Shown here: in pieces, positions 43,878 through 52,889 of the stretch | Numbering within the stretch: the first letter of the stretch is position 1 | Layout: each line of letters opens with the position of its first letter | Translations under genes and position numbers: made by a program | Notes under the pieces: generated by a model | Database searches by the model: none | The model's input: the letters and a program-made list of their open reading frames with translations, nothing else | Told to the model about the DNA's origin: nothing | Assembly: GCA_943369525.1 (NCBI GenBank) | Contig: CALRNL020000003.1 | Coordinates: 186,001-250,000, forward strand | From: BAIKAL-G1 sp943369525 | GTDB lineage: Bacteria; Cyanobacteriota; Cyanobacteriia; PCC-6307; Cyanobiaceae | Length of the DNA stretch: 64,000 nt | Direction: 5' to 3'

Positions 43878-45320
43878 ATGGCCCGCACAGTGATCATTGA
43901 TCCGGTTACCCGGATCGAAGGGCACGCCAAAATCAGCCTCCATTTGGATGGCGAGGGTCGGCTCGCCGGTGCCCGCTTCCATGTGGTGGAATATCGCGGC
44001 TTCGAGAGGTTTTGCGAGGGCCATCCATTTACGGAGATGGCTGGAATTACGGCCCGGATTTGTGGCATCTGTCCGGTCAGTCACCTGCTGGCGGCCGCCA
44101 AAACCGGAGACAAATTGCTGGGGGTGACGATTCCGCCGCTGGCCCAGAAATTGCGGCGCCTGCTCAATCTGGCCCAGATCTGCCAGTCCCACGCCCTCTC
44201 CTTTTTTCACCTCAGTAGCCCCGATTTTTTGCTGGGTTGGGAATGCGAACCGGCGCGCCGCAACCTCTTTGGCCTGATGGCTGCCGATCCCGACCTGGCC
44301 CGCGCCGGGATCCGGCTGCGCCAGTTCGGCCAGCAGATTTTGGAGTTGCTCGGTGGCCGCAAAATCCATGCCGCCTGGGCCGTGCCGGGGGGCGTGCGCA
44401 GTCCCCTCAGCGACGACGCCAAGGCCTGGATCCTGGAGCGGTTACCCGAGGCGCGGGCCACGGCCCGGCTGGCCCTGGAGCGGTTCAAGCCCCTGCTGGA
44501 TGGGCCCCTGCAACGGGAGCAGCAGGTGTTTGGCCAATTCCCCAGCCTGTTCCTGGGCCTGGTGGGACCCGAGGGCGAGTGGGATTGCATCGATGGCCAG
44601 CTGCGCCTGATCGCCAGCGACGGCACCGTGCTGGCGGACCAACTCAAGGAAGACGATTACGCCAGTTTTTTGGCGGAGGCCGTTGAAGATTGGAGTTACC
44701 TCAAGTTTCCCTATTACAAGCCCCTGGGCCCTGCCGCCGGCATGTATCGGGTCGGGCCCCTAGCGCGGCTGAATGTGTGTGAACGCATCGGCACCCCCTG
44801 GGCCGATGCCGAACTGGCCGAGCTGCGGGCCCGCCATGGCCGGGTGGTGACCAGTTCCTTTGCCTATCACCAGGCGCGGCTGGTGGAGATCGTCGCCTGC
44901 CTGGAGGCAATCGAGCAGCTGGTGGTCGATCCCGAGCTGCAGGACCGGGGCGTGCGGGTGCGGGGATCGCTGCGATGCCGCGAATCCGTGGGTGTCAGCG
45001 AGGCGCCGCGGGGCACCCTGTTTCACCATTACCAAGTGGATGACAACGGCCTGATTACCCACGTCAATTTGATCATTGCCACCGGCCAGAACAACCTGGC
45101 GATGAATCGCACCGTGCTGCAGATCGCCCGGGAGTTCATCCCCGGCCCCGTGGCCGCCGGCGCCGAAATCCCCGAGGCCCTGCTCAACCGGGTGGAGGCG
45201 GGGATCCGCTGCTACGACCCCTGCCTCTCCTGCTCCACCCACGCGGCCGGCCAGATGCCCCTGCGGCTGCAACTGCTGGATGCCGGTGGCCAGCTGCTGG
45301 CGGAGCGCAGCCGCGGATGA
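43878..45320 (+). CDS. hoxH: [NiFe]-hydrogenase large (catalytic) subunit HoxH
   Basis: 480 residues from the ATG at 43878 (MARTVIIDPVTRIEGHAK). The nickel-iron ligands are Cys62/Cys65 in RICGICPVSH and Cys449/Cys452 in DPCLSCSTH. Maturation cleavage after His455 would remove a 25-residue C-terminal peptide. RIEGHAKI is the N-terminal conserved motif. Group 3d-type bidirectional hydrogenase: reversible H2 oxidation/proton reduction. The length is normal, unlike several neighbours. It overlaps hoxW by four bases. Confidence 0.97.
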   Translation: MARTVIIDPVTRIEGHAKISLHLDGEGRLAGARFHVVEYRGFERFCEGHPFTEMAGITARICGICPVSHLLAAAKTGDKLLGVTIPPLAQKLRRLLNLAQICQSHALSFFHLSSPDFLLGWECEPARRNLFGLMAADPDLARAGIRLRQFGQQILELLGGRKIHAAWAVPGGVRSPLSDDAKAWILERLPEARATARLALERFKPLLDGPLQREQQVFGQFPSLFLGLVGPEGEWDCIDGQLRLIASDGTVLADQLKEDDYASFLAEAVEDWSYLKFPYYKPLGPAAGMYRVGPLARLNVCERIGTPWADAELAELRARHGRVVTSSFAYHQARLVEIVACLEAIEQLVVDPELQDRGVRVRGSLRCRESVGVSEAPRGTLFHHYQVDDNGLITHVNLIIATGQNNLAMNRTVLQIAREFIPGPVAAGAEIPEALLNRVEAGIRCYDPCLSCSTHAAGQMPLRLQLLDAGGQLLAERSRG

Positions 45321-45898
45321 GGGCCGGGCAGGCCCGTTCCCTGGTGATCGGCATCGGCAACCCCCTACGGGGTGACGATGGCATCGGTTGGCGGCTGGCC
45401 GCCCGCCTGCCGGCGCGGCCGGGCCTGGCGGTGCGCTGCCGGCAGCAACTCACGCCCGAATTGGCGGCCGACCTGGCGGTTGTGGATCGGCTGTTGCTCC
45501 TCGATGCCTGGGTGGGGCCAGGGGAGCGAGGGGAGGGGGTCTGGAAGGGGGGGGCTGGCGCCACCGACCCCTCGCACCCGCTCCAGCGGCCCCTCGAACT
45601 CCAGGAGCTGCCGGCGCCTGAAGCCCTGGCCCAGGCGGGCGCTGCTGCCGAGTCCTGGGCGGGCGCGGCGCCCTGGGGCGGCGCTAGCCATGGCCTCAGC
45701 CCCCAGGCCCTGCTGGCCCTCAGTCAAGCCCTGTTTGGCCGGGCGCCCCGGGCCCACCAGTTGCTGCTGCCAGCCCGCTGCTTTGGCCATGGCGATGGGC
45801 TTTCCCCGGCCCTAGCCCGGCGCCTGCCCGAGGCCCAGGGCCTGATTCGGGGCTGGATCGCTGCGGCCCGGGGCCGGCAGGACGGGACCCATGCATGA
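45317..45898 (+). CDS. hoxW: Hydrogenase maturation protease HoxW
   Basis: 193 residues. The N-terminal LVIGIGNPLRGDDGIGW is the HycI/HoxW signature with the nickel-sensing Asp/Glu, and LLLDAWVG carries the second Asp. The central part (about 75-125) is a Gly/Ala/Pro-rich insert not seen in typical 150-160-residue members. The C-terminal helix contains FGHGDGLSPALA. It cleaves the C-terminal peptide of HoxH once nickel is inserted. Its start overlaps hoxH by four bases and it overlaps hypA by eight. Confidence 0.92.
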   Translation: MRAGQARSLVIGIGNPLRGDDGIGWRLAARLPARPGLAVRCRQQLTPELAADLAVVDRLLLLDAWVGPGERGEGVWKGGAGATDPSHPLQRPLELQELPAPEALAQAGAAAESWAGAAPWGGASHGLSPQALLALSQALFGRAPRAHQLLLPARCFGHGDGLSPALARRLPEAQGLIRGWIAAARGRQDGTHA

Positions 45899-46232
45899 AC
45901 TGGCCCTGATGGAGGCCCTGCGGGAGCGGGCCCTGGAGCAGGTCGGGCGCCACGGCGGCGGTGCCCTCCGGGCGATCACCCTGCGCGTCGGCAGCCTGGC
46001 GGGGGTGGAGCTGGAGGCCCTGCAGTTGGCCTTCGCGGTGGTGATGGAGGACGAGGGGGCCGCTCCGGTGCAACTCAAGATCGAATTTGTGGTCGCCCGC
46101 TGCTATTGCCCCAGCTGCGCAAGGGAATTCGAGGCCCGCGATGGTTGTTGTGCATGCCCCGGGTGCGCTCGTATTAGCCGCCACCTGGTGGCTGGCCGCG
46201 AGTTGGATCTGGTCGCCCTTGAACTTAAATAA
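45891..46232 (+). CDS. hypA: Hydrogenase nickel insertion protein HypA
   Basis: 113 residues. It starts MHELALMEAL, with the N-terminal Met-His-Glu nickel site. The zinc site is C-x2-C (CYCPSC) and C-x2-C (CCACPGC). It delivers nickel, with HypB, to HoxH. It is the last gene of the left hydrogenase run, about 250 bases before the alkylsulfatase gene. Confidence 0.95.
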   Translation: MHELALMEALRERALEQVGRHGGGALRAITLRVGSLAGVELEALQLAFAVVMEDEGAAPVQLKIEFVVARCYCPSCAREFEARDGCCACPGCARISRHLVAGRELDLVALELK

Positions 46233-46483
46233 CTAGCGCCAGGATATCAACGCAGCGGGCGAATGGAGGGCCATCAACCATGGCCATGGGAGTGTGGTCA
46301 GTCAAATGCCGTTGGCCACTTCATGGGAGGCCGGACCCGCCCCATGGGCTTTGCGGTAGATGGGGGGCAAATCCATCGTTACATCATGGGAGTTAGGGCT
46401 AGGGCGCCTAGTCTGGCCAGGTATTGATCCATGCGCTTGGGCCTAGATCCTGTTCGCCCAAGAGTACTCAACCTGCCGAAGTG

Positions 46484-48676
46484 ATGGAGTCAATGAGTCT
46501 GTTGCTGCGCCACCAAGAAGCGTCCCTTGCTGAGGCTAGGACGGCCAAAAAAGTGCAGATAGGTCTCCAAAAGTTAGCCCATTGGTTGCTTGCACCGCTG
46601 GTGGCCCTGGCTTGCGCCTCGCCAGTCCTAGCCGCTGGTGGTGGGGCCGTGCCAGCGGATCCTGGCGCGGCCAAGGGCCAGCACTTCCACCCCAAGGGCC
46701 AAGCCGCCTCGGCCACCACCATCAAGCTGTGGCAGCAGCAACAGGCCAGCCTGCCATTGGCAGACAAGCGCGATTTTGGCGAGGCCAGGCGGGGGTTCAT
46801 CGCCGCACCAAGCTTCCGGCAGATCAAGCGGGCCGATGGGGGCATCGCCTGGGATATGGCTAGCTTCGACTGGCTTCTGACTGGACAGGATTTTAAGACC
46901 ATTAATCCCTCGCTGCAACGTCAAGCCCTGCTCAATATGGCCTACGGCCTCTATGAAGTCGTGCCCGGCAAGATCTATCAGGTGCGGGGCTTTGATTTGG
47001 CCAATATTTCGTTTATCAAGGGCGATCGGGGCTGGATTGTCTTTGACCCTCTTACGGCCCAAGAAACGGCCAGGGCTGCTCTTGACTTTATCAACCAACA
47101 ACTCGGTGCCCGTCCTGTGACGGCCGTGGTTTATTCCCATTCCCATGGTGATCACTTTGGCGGCGTGCGCGGCGTTGTTGATGAGGCCGATGTGCTTAGC
47201 GGCAAGGTCCCGATCATTGCCCCAGTTGGCTTCATGACCCATGCCATCAGTGAAAATGTCTATGCCGGTAATGCCATGAACCGGCGCCTCTTTTACCAAT
47301 ATGGGGTGTTGCTGCCGCGCAGCCCCTTCGGCCATGTCGACCAAGCCATCGGCAAAAATGTTGCCGCCGGCACGTCCGGCCTGATCGCACCGACCCGCAT
47401 CATCGACAAGCCGTTTGAGGAGCTCACCATCGACGGTGTGACGATGGTGTTTCAGAACACGCCGGGCACGGAAGCGCCGGCCGAAATGAATACCTGGTTC
47501 CCCCAATACAAGGCCTTCTGGGCTGCCGAAAACATTACCGGCACCATCCACAACATCTACACCCTGCGTGGTGCCCTGATCCGGGACCCGCTGGAATGGA
47601 GCAAGCAAATCAACGAGGCCCTCTATCGCTTTGGTGGGGAAGCGGATGTAATGTTTGCGGCCCACAGCTGGCCGCGCTTTGGCAATGGCCGCATCCAGGA
47701 GGTGATGCGGGCCCAACGGGATGCCTACGCCCACCTGAATAATAACGTGCTCTATTACGCCAACCGGGGCGTGACAATCAATGAGATTCAGAACGTCTAC
47801 AAGTTGCCCGCCAGCCTGCAAAAGCAGTGGGCCGCCCACAGCTACCACGGCTCCGAAGCGCACAACAGCCGCGGCGTGATCAACCGCTACCTCGGCTACT
47901 GGGATGGGAATCCCACCACCTTGATCCCCCTTTCCCCAAAGGATTCGGCGCCTTTGTATGTGGAGATGATGGGTGGCGCCAAGCCAATTCTGGCCAAGGG
48001 TCGCCAACTGATCACGGCAGGCCAGTATCTTTTAGCCACGGAAATTCTAAATAAATTGGTCTATGCCCAACCGGGTAACCAGCTGGCCAAGGACCTGCTC
48101 GCCGAGGCCTTTGAGCAGATTGGCTACGGCAAGGAAAGCCCAAGCTTGCGCAACAGTTTCCTGGCCGCCGCCCTGGAACTGCGCTCGGGCATTCCTGCCG
48201 GTGCCACGCCGAAATCGGCAGGTCCCGATGTGATTCGGGCCATGGGAACGAACCTCTGGCTTGATTTTCTGGCGATTCGCCTTGATCCCAGTAAAACCGC
48301 AGGCCAAAGCTTCAAAATTAACCTCATCACCCCCGACAACGGCGAGCGCTATGTGGTGGAACTCAATAACGATGCCCTCACGAATATCAAGGGGTTCACG
48401 GCAGCTGATGCTGACCTCAGCGTGACCCTGAATCGACCTGACTTGGAAACCCTGATGATGGGAGCCGCCACTTTTGGCGACCTCGTCAACAGCGGCAAAA
48501 TCAAGTTGGTTGGGAAGCGAGCCGTGATTGAGCAACTGCAAGCCATGTTGGTGCAGTTCAGTGCCGATTTTGAGATTATGCCGGGCACCAAGGCACCCGC
48601 CCCTGCTCCTTCCGCGCCGCCAGCGAGCAGCCACCCCTTTGAGCAAAAACCCCTGGCCGAGTCAGTCGGCGGCTGA
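46484..48676 (+). CDS. Alkyl/aryl-sulfatase (SdsA-type metallo-beta-lactamase)
   Basis: About 730 residues from the ATG at 46484. A basic N-terminus and a hydrophobic segment (WLLAPLVALACASPVLAAG) form a likely signal peptide. The metallo-beta-lactamase domain binds two zincs: SHSHGDHFGG, the later Glu in TEAPAEMNTWF and AAENITGTIHN, and His in AAHSWPRFGN. A helical dimerisation domain (WDGNPTTLIPLSP) and a C-terminal SCP2-like domain follow. SdsA1-type enzymes hydrolyse alkyl sulfates such as SDS to an alcohol plus sulfate. A periplasmic location is likely. It sits inside the hydrogenase/fermentation island without an obvious functional link. Confidence 0.9.
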   Translation: MESMSLLLRHQEASLAEARTAKKVQIGLQKLAHWLLAPLVALACASPVLAAGGGAVPADPGAAKGQHFHPKGQAASATTIKLWQQQQASLPLADKRDFGEARRGFIAAPSFRQIKRADGGIAWDMASFDWLLTGQDFKTINPSLQRQALLNMAYGLYEVVPGKIYQVRGFDLANISFIKGDRGWIVFDPLTAQETARAALDFINQQLGARPVTAVVYSHSHGDHFGGVRGVVDEADVLSGKVPIIAPVGFMTHAISENVYAGNAMNRRLFYQYGVLLPRSPFGHVDQAIGKNVAAGTSGLIAPTRIIDKPFEELTIDGVTMVFQNTPGTEAPAEMNTWFPQYKAFWAAENITGTIHNIYTLRGALIRDPLEWSKQINEALYRFGGEADVMFAAHSWPRFGNGRIQEVMRAQRDAYAHLNNNVLYYANRGVTINEIQNVYKLPASLQKQWAAHSYHGSEAHNSRGVINRYLGYWDGNPTTLIPLSPKDSAPLYVEMMGGAKPILAKGRQLITAGQYLLATEILNKLVYAQPGNQLAKDLLAEAFEQIGYGKESPSLRNSFLAAALELRSGIPAGATPKSAGPDVIRAMGTNLWLDFLAIRLDPSKTAGQSFKINLITPDNGERYVVELNNDALTNIKGFTAADADLSVTLNRPDLETLMMGAATFGDLVNSGKIKLVGKRAVIEQLQAMLVQFSADFEIMPGTKAPAPAPSAPPASSHPFEQKPLAESVGG

Positions 48677-48684
48677 TTGAGCCG

Positions 48685-49521
48685 TTGCCATCCATGGCCT
48701 CACCCCCCGGGGGAGCGTCCCTTGGAGACTGGGCGACTGGTGAAGGTGGCCTTCCCAATCGCTCGGATATCCATCCCCTGGTCAGCCGTTACCCAGCCTG
48801 TCGCCCGGAGCCAACGACCCGGCTTTCTTCAGCGATCAGGACCAGGGCGGCATCGCCATCGCGACCTTTGCCAACGGGGCCGTCGATCGGCCCGGGCCGG
48901 GCCGAGTTGGCCGCCACCGTGGCCGAGGGGGCCCAGCTCGGTGGCATGCCGGTGCACCCGCTGCGGGTGGTCCATGAGCTGCAACAGGTGGTGACCTCAG
49001 ACACCACCATCGCCCTTGATGTGGGCTCCCATTCCATCTGGATGAGCCGCTATTTCGCCGCCGACCATGCCCGCCAGGTGTTGGTGAGCAACGGCCAGCA
49101 GACCCTGGGGGTGGCCCTGCCCTGGGCCATGGCCGCCGGCCTGTTGCGGCCGGGTCAGCCGGTGATTTCCGTGTCGGGCGATGGCGGCTTCCTGTTTACC
49201 GCCACCGAATTGGAAACGGCCAAACGGCTCGGCAGCCGCTTCGTTCACCTGATCTGGAACAGCGCCTCCTACAACATGGTGGAGTTCCAGGAGCAAGCCC
49301 ACTACGGCCGCATTGCTGGGGTCAAGTTAGGCAACTACGATGTGGAGTCGTTTGCAGCAGCCTTTGGCTGCAAGGGCTACCGCATTAGTGATGCTGACCA
49401 GCTGGGGCCGGTCCTGCGCGAGGCCCTGCAGGCCGATTGCCCCGTGCTAATTGACATCCCCATTGATTATTCAGACAATCTCAAGTTGATGCAAAACGTC
49501 CATCAAGATTTCATTCACTGA
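48685..49521 (+). pseudogene. alsS: Truncated acetolactate synthase (C-terminal TPP-binding domain)
   Basis: Only the last third of a catabolic acetolactate synthase is present. From about residue 75 the frame matches AlsS from the end of the central domain on: HPLRVVHELQQVV, DVGSHSIWMSRYF, NGQQTLGVALPWAM, and the thiamine-binding GDGG...WNSASYN segment. It ends DIPIDYSDNLKLM. The N-terminal PYR domain with the catalytic Glu and most of the central domain are missing, and the first 70 or so residues of the frame do not look like AlsS. It is therefore a probable pseudogene, or at most a domain needing a partner. It lies 19 bases before the decarboxylase gene. Confidence 0.8.
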
Positions 49522-49540
49522 GTTTTCCATCCCTGCCGCC

Positions 49541-50395
49541 ATGATGAGCCATCCCGATTCCGTTCACGACCTGCATTTGCGTTTGCCTGCTGGACTTTGG
49601 GCCGCCTTACAAGCCCATTGCGCCAGCAGCGGCGAAAGCCTTAACCATGCCGTGAGCTCGGCCCTGGCGGAGGCCCTCGATATCGAGCACCACACCCTCT
49701 ACCAGGTGTCCACTTCCGGTGCTCTGGTGGAAGGGCTCTACCAGGGATGTGTCTCCGTTGGCGATATCCGCCGCCATGGTGATTTCGGCCTGGGCACCTT
49801 TGATGGCCTCGATGGTGAGGCGATTTTGCTGGATGGGGTGTGCTGGCAGGCCCGCGGCGATGGCTCGGTCCAGGTGGCCCCCGATGCGGCCCTAGCGCCC
49901 TTCTTCGCGGCCACCCATTTTGCCCCCGATACGCAGGCCACCTTTCAAGGGGTGAGCAGCTTTGCAGACCTGTGCCACCGACTCGATGGGCTGCGTCCTA
50001 GCGCCAACCTGTTTGTGGCCATTCGTTTGCATGGCCACTTCGAGCGAATAAAGGTGCGTGCCGCCTGTAAGAGCGCACCCGGCACCGATTTAGTCAGCGC
50101 CACCAGCCACCAGGCGGAATTCGAACTGCAAAATATCAGCGGCACCCTGGTGGGCTTCTGGAGCCCGGACTACGCCCGCACGATCAACGTGCCTGGCTAC
50201 CACCTCCATTTGCTCAGTGATGACCACCGCCATGGCGGTCACCTGCTGGAACTGGCGGCCGAATCACTTCAGCTGGGTCTCCATACGGAATCGAATCTGC
50301 ACCTGGCCCTGCCGGAAACGGCCGCCTTCCTGGCTGCCGATCTCAGTGGTGATCCCAGCGCTGCCTTGGCCACTGCCGATGGCAATCGCCGCTAG
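49541..50395 (+). CDS. alsD: Alpha-acetolactate decarboxylase with N-terminal ribbon-helix-helix-like extension
   Basis: 284 residues from the ATG at 49541. Residues about 10-46 (LHLRLPAGLWAALQAHC, ESLNHAVSSALAEAL) have the strand-helix-helix layout of CopG/Arc DNA-binding domains. The rest is the BudA/AlsD fold (HTLYQVSTSGALVEG, GDFGLGTFDGLDGE). It carries the zinc ligands in YHLHLLSDDHRHGGH and a conserved Arg in VAIRLHGHFERIKVR. It converts acetolactate to acetoin, a fermentation end route. Directly follows the truncated synthase, so the acetolactate supply must come from another enzyme (for example biosynthetic IlvBH). Confidence 0.85.
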   Translation: MMSHPDSVHDLHLRLPAGLWAALQAHCASSGESLNHAVSSALAEALDIEHHTLYQVSTSGALVEGLYQGCVSVGDIRRHGDFGLGTFDGLDGEAILLDGVCWQARGDGSVQVAPDAALAPFFAATHFAPDTQATFQGVSSFADLCHRLDGLRPSANLFVAIRLHGHFERIKVRAACKSAPGTDLVSATSHQAEFELQNISGTLVGFWSPDYARTINVPGYHLHLLSDDHRHGGHLLELAAESLQLGLHTESNLHLALPETAAFLAADLSGDPSAALATADGNRR

Positions 50396-50477
50396 GCACC
50401 GGGCCGTCGCTGCCTAAGGCAGGGCATGGACGAAATCGGTCCCAGCCGGGGCGCCCTTGCCCTGGGCAACGGCTTGA

Positions 50478-51185
50478 TTATCTAGAGATAGCAAGCCGCA
50501 TGGCCCGCATGACTAATTGCACCTTGCTTTTGACGCCAAATTTACTGCGCAGCACCTTGGTGTGGTCTTTAACAGTGGTTAGGGAAATGCCCAATCTGTC
50601 GGCAATCTGGACTTCCGTGTCGCCGTTCAGTAGCATCGACAGGATTTCATCCTGGCGAGCTGTTAGTTTGATGGCATTGGCTGGATTGGTTGGCGATTGT
50701 TGCTTGAGTAGGGCCTGGGCCGTGGGCGAGAGATAGCTCTGGCGATTGGCAATGGCCAGTAAGCCCCGGGAGATGGGCTGACAGATGTCGCCAATATCAG
50801 CCTCAACAATGATCGCATCCACGTTGGAGAGCACCGCCTGAGCCACATCTGGATTGGCCTCTTCGAGAAGCATCATGATGCGGATATCGGGCACCAGCAG
50901 GCGGGCCTGGCGGGCCAAGGCATAGCCATCCCCCCCATCCAATCGATCGCTGCAGATCAACATTCCTGGCAGACCTGCCTTGAGGTAGGGCAAGGCATCC
51001 TCTTGGCAGGTCATCGCGCCGATCAAAACCCGGCGCGCCTTGAGGCGTAAGGCGGAAACCATCAGGCCGAGCCGGTTGGCTGAGACCAGCAGGATTTTTA
51101 GCCGTAGATCACTCGATAGCAGGCTCTCAAGGACCAGATTGACCCGGGCTGGGCTCAGGGCCTCCAGTTGGGGGGTTAAATCCAT
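50478..51185 (-). CDS. LuxR/NarL-type response regulator with degenerate receiver domain
   Basis: 235 residues from the ATG at 51183-51185 (259 if started at 51257). The C-terminus is a LuxR helix-turn-helix (LTARQDEILSMLLNG, VQIADRLGISLTTVKDHTKVL). The N-terminal about 130 residues resemble a receiver domain, but the expected phospho-Asp is Ser in MLICSDRLDGGDG when aligned to the usual D-x-x-L-P-x-x-DG spacing. It may therefore be phosphorylation-independent, an atypical regulator. It lies convergent with alsD and is the only regulator gene inside the hydrogenase/acetoin island. Confidence 0.8.
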   Translation of the reverse strand: MDLTPQLEALSPARVNLVLESLLSSDLRLKILLVSANRLGLMVSALRLKARRVLIGAMTCQEDALPYLKAGLPGMLICSDRLDGGDGYALARQARLLVPDIRIMMLLEEANPDVAQAVLSNVDAIIVEADIGDICQPISRGLLAIANRQSYLSPTAQALLKQQSPTNPANAIKLTARQDEILSMLLNGDTEVQIADRLGISLTTVKDHTKVLRSKFGVKSKVQLVMRAMRLAISR

Positions 51186-51545
51186 GGGCCCAAACTGATG
51201 GTCAAGGGGCTGCCCCTGGGTTGGAACGATACCTGGATGGCAACCTTCCAGTTCCAAATTGGATCCTAGCCATCGAGTGCCGTGGTGGGCTTGAATGGCT
51301 TAAGCCAGCTTCACTTTCTTAATCTAGCTAGCGCGAATTGGATTGAAATTGCAAAAAAGTAATGACGGCTACTTGCCTGTGCTAGCGGGCAATGGGGTGG
51401 CGCCGCAGATCCGTTCCCGCCGTGCGGCAGGTCCGTCCTTCTTGTTTGCTGCCGCCTAGTTTTGGCCTGACCCGAATCCAGCACAACCCAGTCGTCCCCA
51501 TGGGGCAATCGGGCCGGCTGGCATTCCTGCTGGTAGTCGTTCGCC

Positions 51546-52005
51546 ATGCAAGCAAACAGCCCGGGATTTGGCGGCAAAAAGGATTTTACAAAACCAGAAG
51601 ATCTCAGCTTTGGTGGCATGTTGGCCGGTCGCCTGGCGGTCCCCAGCGGCCTGGCCCCTGAGCAGCTCAAGGGGCGGGCCCTCGCTGAGATCACCAAGGC
51701 GTTCTCCTCCGTGGTCGATCCGAACATTCTGTTGTCCGCAAGCTGTGCGGCCCGGTGGTCAAGACCGATCCCGCCACGGGCGCGCCGGCTCCGGTCCCTT
51801 TGGCCACCGTCCAGGTGGAGGCCACCGATTACTCCTCCTGGGCTGCTTCCCGGCCGTGGGTCCCTGGATCTGGGCCTTCCCATCCCATCGCCGCCACGAA
51901 GGGATTGCCCCGGCGTTAACCGCTGATTGTGGTCGCTTTTGTGGGTGGAATCCCCGCTGGGACATCGATTGGCTCCTGCGCGTCTGGCGGGAGCGGCGTT
52001 GCTAG
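51546..52005 (+). pseudogene. Frameshifted pseudogene of unknown family
   Basis: A protein-like path runs through all three plus frames. It starts at 51546 (NSPGFGGKKDFTKPEDLSF, SVVDPNIL), continues in a second frame from about 51731 (VVRKLCGPVVKTDPATGAPA, PLATVQVEATDYSS) and then in a third (PWIWAFPSHRRHEGIAPAL, CGRFCGWNPRWDIDWLL) to a stop at 52005. At least two frameshifts are needed. The last part resembles conserved segments of large proteins that continue well beyond this point, so it is probably also truncated. I cannot name the family. It lies between the LuxR gene and hypB. Confidence 0.65.
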
Positions 52006-52139
52006 GGCGTGATCGTTGAGCCCCCCCATCCAGGCCCTGCTGGAGCTTTGGCGTCTGCCAGTGGCGGTGAAGGGGCCTCGCCTCCCCCATCCAGCTCCGA
52101 ACCGTTTCCCCGATCCGTTCCCCCCCTCGCCTGCAGCCC

Positions 52140-52889
52140 ATGTGTGTCGATTGCCGCTGCGGCCAGAGCGCTCCCGAGCCGGCCGTGGGCCGGCGCCTCG
52201 ACCTGGGCGAACGTCTGTTGCAGCGCAACGACCAGCAGGCGGCCGCCAATCGCCGCCGTTTCGCCGAGGCCCAGCTGCCCGTGGTGAACCTGCTCTCGGC
52301 GCCGGGTTCCGGCAAAACGGCTCTGTTGGAGCGGCTCGGCCGTGATTGGCCCTGGGGTAAAGACCCCCTCGCCCGCCCGCCGATGGCCGTGATCGTCGGT
52401 GATCTGGCCACCGATAACGACGCCCGGCGCCTCTGGGCCGCCGGCCTGGCGGCGGTGCAGATCAGCACCGGCCAGGCCTGCCACCTGGAGGCGGGGATGG
52501 TGGAGCGGGGCGTTCAGGCGCTGGAGCAGGACGGCGTGCCGCTGGCGGGCCTGGAGCTGCTGGTGATCGAAAACGTTGGCAATTTGGTCTGCCCCGCCGC
52601 CTACGACCTGGGCGAAAGCCTGCGGGTGGTGATGCTCTCGGTGACCGAGGGCGAGGACAAGCCGCTCAAATACGCCGCCAGTTTCCATGGCGCTGACCTG
52701 GTGCTGATCAACAAAATCGACCTGCTCGGGGCGCTGGAGTTCGACCTTGACCAGTGCCGCCGCCACATCGCCCGGGTGGCGCCCCGGGCCCGGGTGCTGG
52801 CCCTGTCGGCCCGCAGCGGCGCCGGCTTCAGCGCCCTGCGCAGCGCCCTGGGCCTGGCGCCGGCGGCCCTGGCGGTGCTGCAGCCATGA
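52140..52889 (+). CDS. hypB: Hydrogenase nickel incorporation GTPase HypB
   Basis: 249 residues starting MCVDCRCG, a short cysteine-containing N-terminus. The SIMIBI GTPase motifs are NLLSAPGSGKTALLERL (P-loop), GDLATDNDA, ENVGNLVCPA with the metal-site Cys, and NKIDLL. It drives nickel insertion into HoxH with HypA. No His-rich nickel store is present. It heads the second hydrogenase run and overlaps hypF by four bases (ATGA). Confidence 0.96.
   Translation: MCVDCRCGQSAPEPAVGRRLDLGERLLQRNDQQAAANRRRFAEAQLPVVNLLSAPGSGKTALLERLGRDWPWGKDPLARPPMAVIVGDLATDNDARRLWAAGLAAVQISTGQACHLEAGMVERGVQALEQDGVPLAGLELLVIENVGNLVCPAAYDLGESLRVVMLSVTEGEDKPLKYAASFHGADLVLINKIDLLGALEFDLDQCRRHIARVAPRARVLALSARSGAGFSALRSALGLAPAALAVLQP

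Noticed and set aside
46628..48007. A 459-codon minus-strand open frame opposite the alkylsulfatase
   Set aside because: The plus strand carries signal peptide, metal ligands and all sulfatase domains; the antisense frame has none.
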